Below are positions 62,532-64,000 of a DNA stretch of 64,000 bases, in pieces. Source of the DNA: Amaranthus tricolor (taxonomy: Eukaryota; Streptophyta; Magnoliopsida; Caryophyllales; Amaranthaceae); NCBI RefSeq assembly GCF_026212465.1, contig NC_080059.1, positions 13,479,472 through 13,543,471 of the forward strand, written 5' to 3'. How positions within the stretch are numbered: the stretch's first letter is position 1; each line of letters opens with the position of its first letter. The translations under genes were made by a program, and so were the position numbers. The notes under the pieces were generated by a model. That model had not been told where the DNA came from and did not search any database. It saw only the letters and a program-made list of their open reading frames with translations.

Positions 62532-64000
62532 ATGGCGGATTCTGATGTCGGAAAATTGTTCATCGGCGGAATATCTAGGGATACAACCGACGCAACTCTC
62601 AAAGATTACTTCACCAAATATGGTGACGTTTTGTCCTCCAATGTTGCTAAAGATCGCGTTACTGGTATCCCTAGAGGTTTCGGTTTCGTCACTTTTGCTA
62701 GCCCTAGTTCTGTTGACGATGTTCTTCGTAATGATCACCATTTTATTGCCGGTAAAACGGTGAGTTTTGATCAATCCCCCTTTTCATGCTGGATTTCTAG
62801 GGTTATATGTTTAGAGGTATAAAGTTTTGTTTTTGTTTTGTTTTGTTATGTTCTTTTCTTTAATTAGAGTACATGACGTTTGAATGATTGAGATCGAGTA
62901 TATGATTATGTGATGTTTTGGTCTTTTGATTTTTTTATTACTGTTGTAGAATCTTGAGTTCAAATAAACTATAGGTTATATTTGATTTGTAGAATCTTGA
63001 GGTCGAGTATATGAAGTTATTTTCTTTAATTGGAATTGGAATGTATGAGATTTGAATTATTGTGATCAAGTACATAATTATGTGTTATTTGGTGGTTTTA
63101 ATTTATTGGTTAGTTGTAGAATCTTGGGTTAAATAATCTGATTTGATTTGCAGAATGTAAGTTCTGATTTATTGGTTTGTTTGGATTCTGACTCATTATT
63201 TTTTGAAAACTCGTAAATAATTGAGTTTAGTTTTGAAAGTTGGTTTTCTATTCTATAAACAATTGTAAATAATTGAGTTTAGTTTTAAAATTGGTTCTTT
63301 TGTCATTCCAATGCCATCAAGTGTTTCATCTAGATCGGTAAAAATAGGGTCAAAGATTTGTAGTTTTTTGTTTATAAGATTACAATGGAAAATTGACTCA
63401 TTATATCAGTTGCATGTTATGTTTGATACCACAATCAGAAACAACATTTGTTATAGCTAACAAGGGTAAGATTGTGTCATTTGATTCTTTAAATTCAATT
63501 TAAATGGGAGCTATTTAATGTCATTGGAGAAATGCATTGGATGGATTGATTTTAAAACATATATATAATATATTAGGGCTAACTCATTGTGATTTTTGAA
63601 TTAATTTTTTTTTATTTGTTTTGGTGTCATATAGGTAGAAGTGAAAAGAGCTTTACCAAGAAATGGACTGCAGTCAATTGCTCAGCAACAACCAGGCAAC
63701 AATGTGCACCATACAAATAAAGGATATGTTAGGAACATTAACGGTAGCCAGGGAGCTAACAATACAGATGAATGCTTACGAGCCAAGAAAATTTTTGTAG
63801 GGGGTTTGTCACCTAACTTGACTGAAGAGGAGTTTAAGACTTATTTTGAGAAGTTTGGTAAGATTGTAGATGTAGTTGTGATGCATGACAATACCACTAA
63901 CAGGCCTAGAGGATTTGGGTTTATAACTTTTGATTCTGAAGAAGTAGTTGAGAAACTCATGCAAAATAGTCATCATGAGTTGGGCGGTAAGCGTGTTGAA
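62532..64000 (+). CDS. Two-RRM heterogeneous nuclear ribonucleoprotein-like RNA-binding protein (3' end outside window)
   Basis: Exon 1 is 62532-62759 and exon 2 starts at 63635, running in frame to the window end. The 875-bp intron is GTGAGT...ATAG, phase 0. The 198 residues seen contain RRM1 (~8-80; RNP2 LFIGGI 9-14, RNP1 RGFGFVTF 48-55), a Gln/Asn-rich linker, and RRM2 starting at ~128 (RNP2 IFVGGL 129-134, RNP1 RGFGFITF 168-175). The intron interrupts RRM1 at IAGKT|VEVKRALP. Tandem RRMs of this spacing with PRGFGF are typical of plant hnRNP A/B- or Musashi-like proteins, whose C-terminus is usually glycine-rich and which act in mRNA processing and transport in nucleus and cytoplasm. Start: first ATG after a purine/pyrimidine-mixed leader, context AACAATGGCG, a strong plant context. 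Confidence 0.93.

Overview
The window is nuclear DNA from a flowering plant, most likely a dicot. It is strongly AT-rich, its genes are split by GT-AG introns, and most of the sequence is transposable-element debris. Nothing in it fixes the species. I see no rRNA, tRNA, CRISPR array or prokaryotic signal.

Three host genes are supported, all on the + strand. An inositol polyphosphate kinase (ITPK family, ten coding exons, 42707-48692) joins into an uninterrupted 360-codon frame. A cytochrome P450 resembling CYP81 (three exons, 50059-55633, 502 aa) has all the canonical motifs. The 5' part of a two-RRM hnRNP-type RNA-binding protein starts at 62532 and runs off the right edge. ITPK and the P450 are neighbours, about 1.4 kb apart. 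I see no functional link between the three.

From 1 to about 30 kb there are only mobile-element remains. They are: the 3' end of a SIRE/Maximus-like copia element with its LTR (1-2359); a minus-strand gypsy gag fragment with its LTR (2360-4843); several hAT-type elements with 8-bp target duplications (9017-9459, 21856-25796, 28442-29395); a deleted minus-strand copia element (15111-16237); a pair of ~414-bp inverted arms flanking a 57-bp tandem array (16238-19288); a second gypsy gag remnant (20030-20990); and several Stowaway-type MITEs.

From 30.1 to 42.2 kb two Mutator-like elements (MULEs) lie almost side by side. The first (30097-35234) has near-identical ~115-bp terminal inverted repeats and a perfect 9-bp target duplication. 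It carries a broken MuDR-type transposase on the minus strand and an intact two-exon GRF-zinc-finger/coiled-coil/membrane protein gene on the + strand. The second (about 36178-42161) carries a broken FAR1-like/MULE/SWIM transposase followed on the same strand by an OTU cysteine-protease-like domain, and on the opposite strand a GC-rich, frameshifted plant mobile domain (PMD) gene. A derivative of this second family, made mostly of (TTA)n, (TA)n and palindromic GTCGCAC motifs, sits inside intron 1 of the P450 gene. These accessory-gene MULEs are the most interesting content of the window.

From 55.6 to 62.5 kb the sequence is intergenic, with MITEs and one hAT-like element rich in GGACAC repeats (58713-59541).
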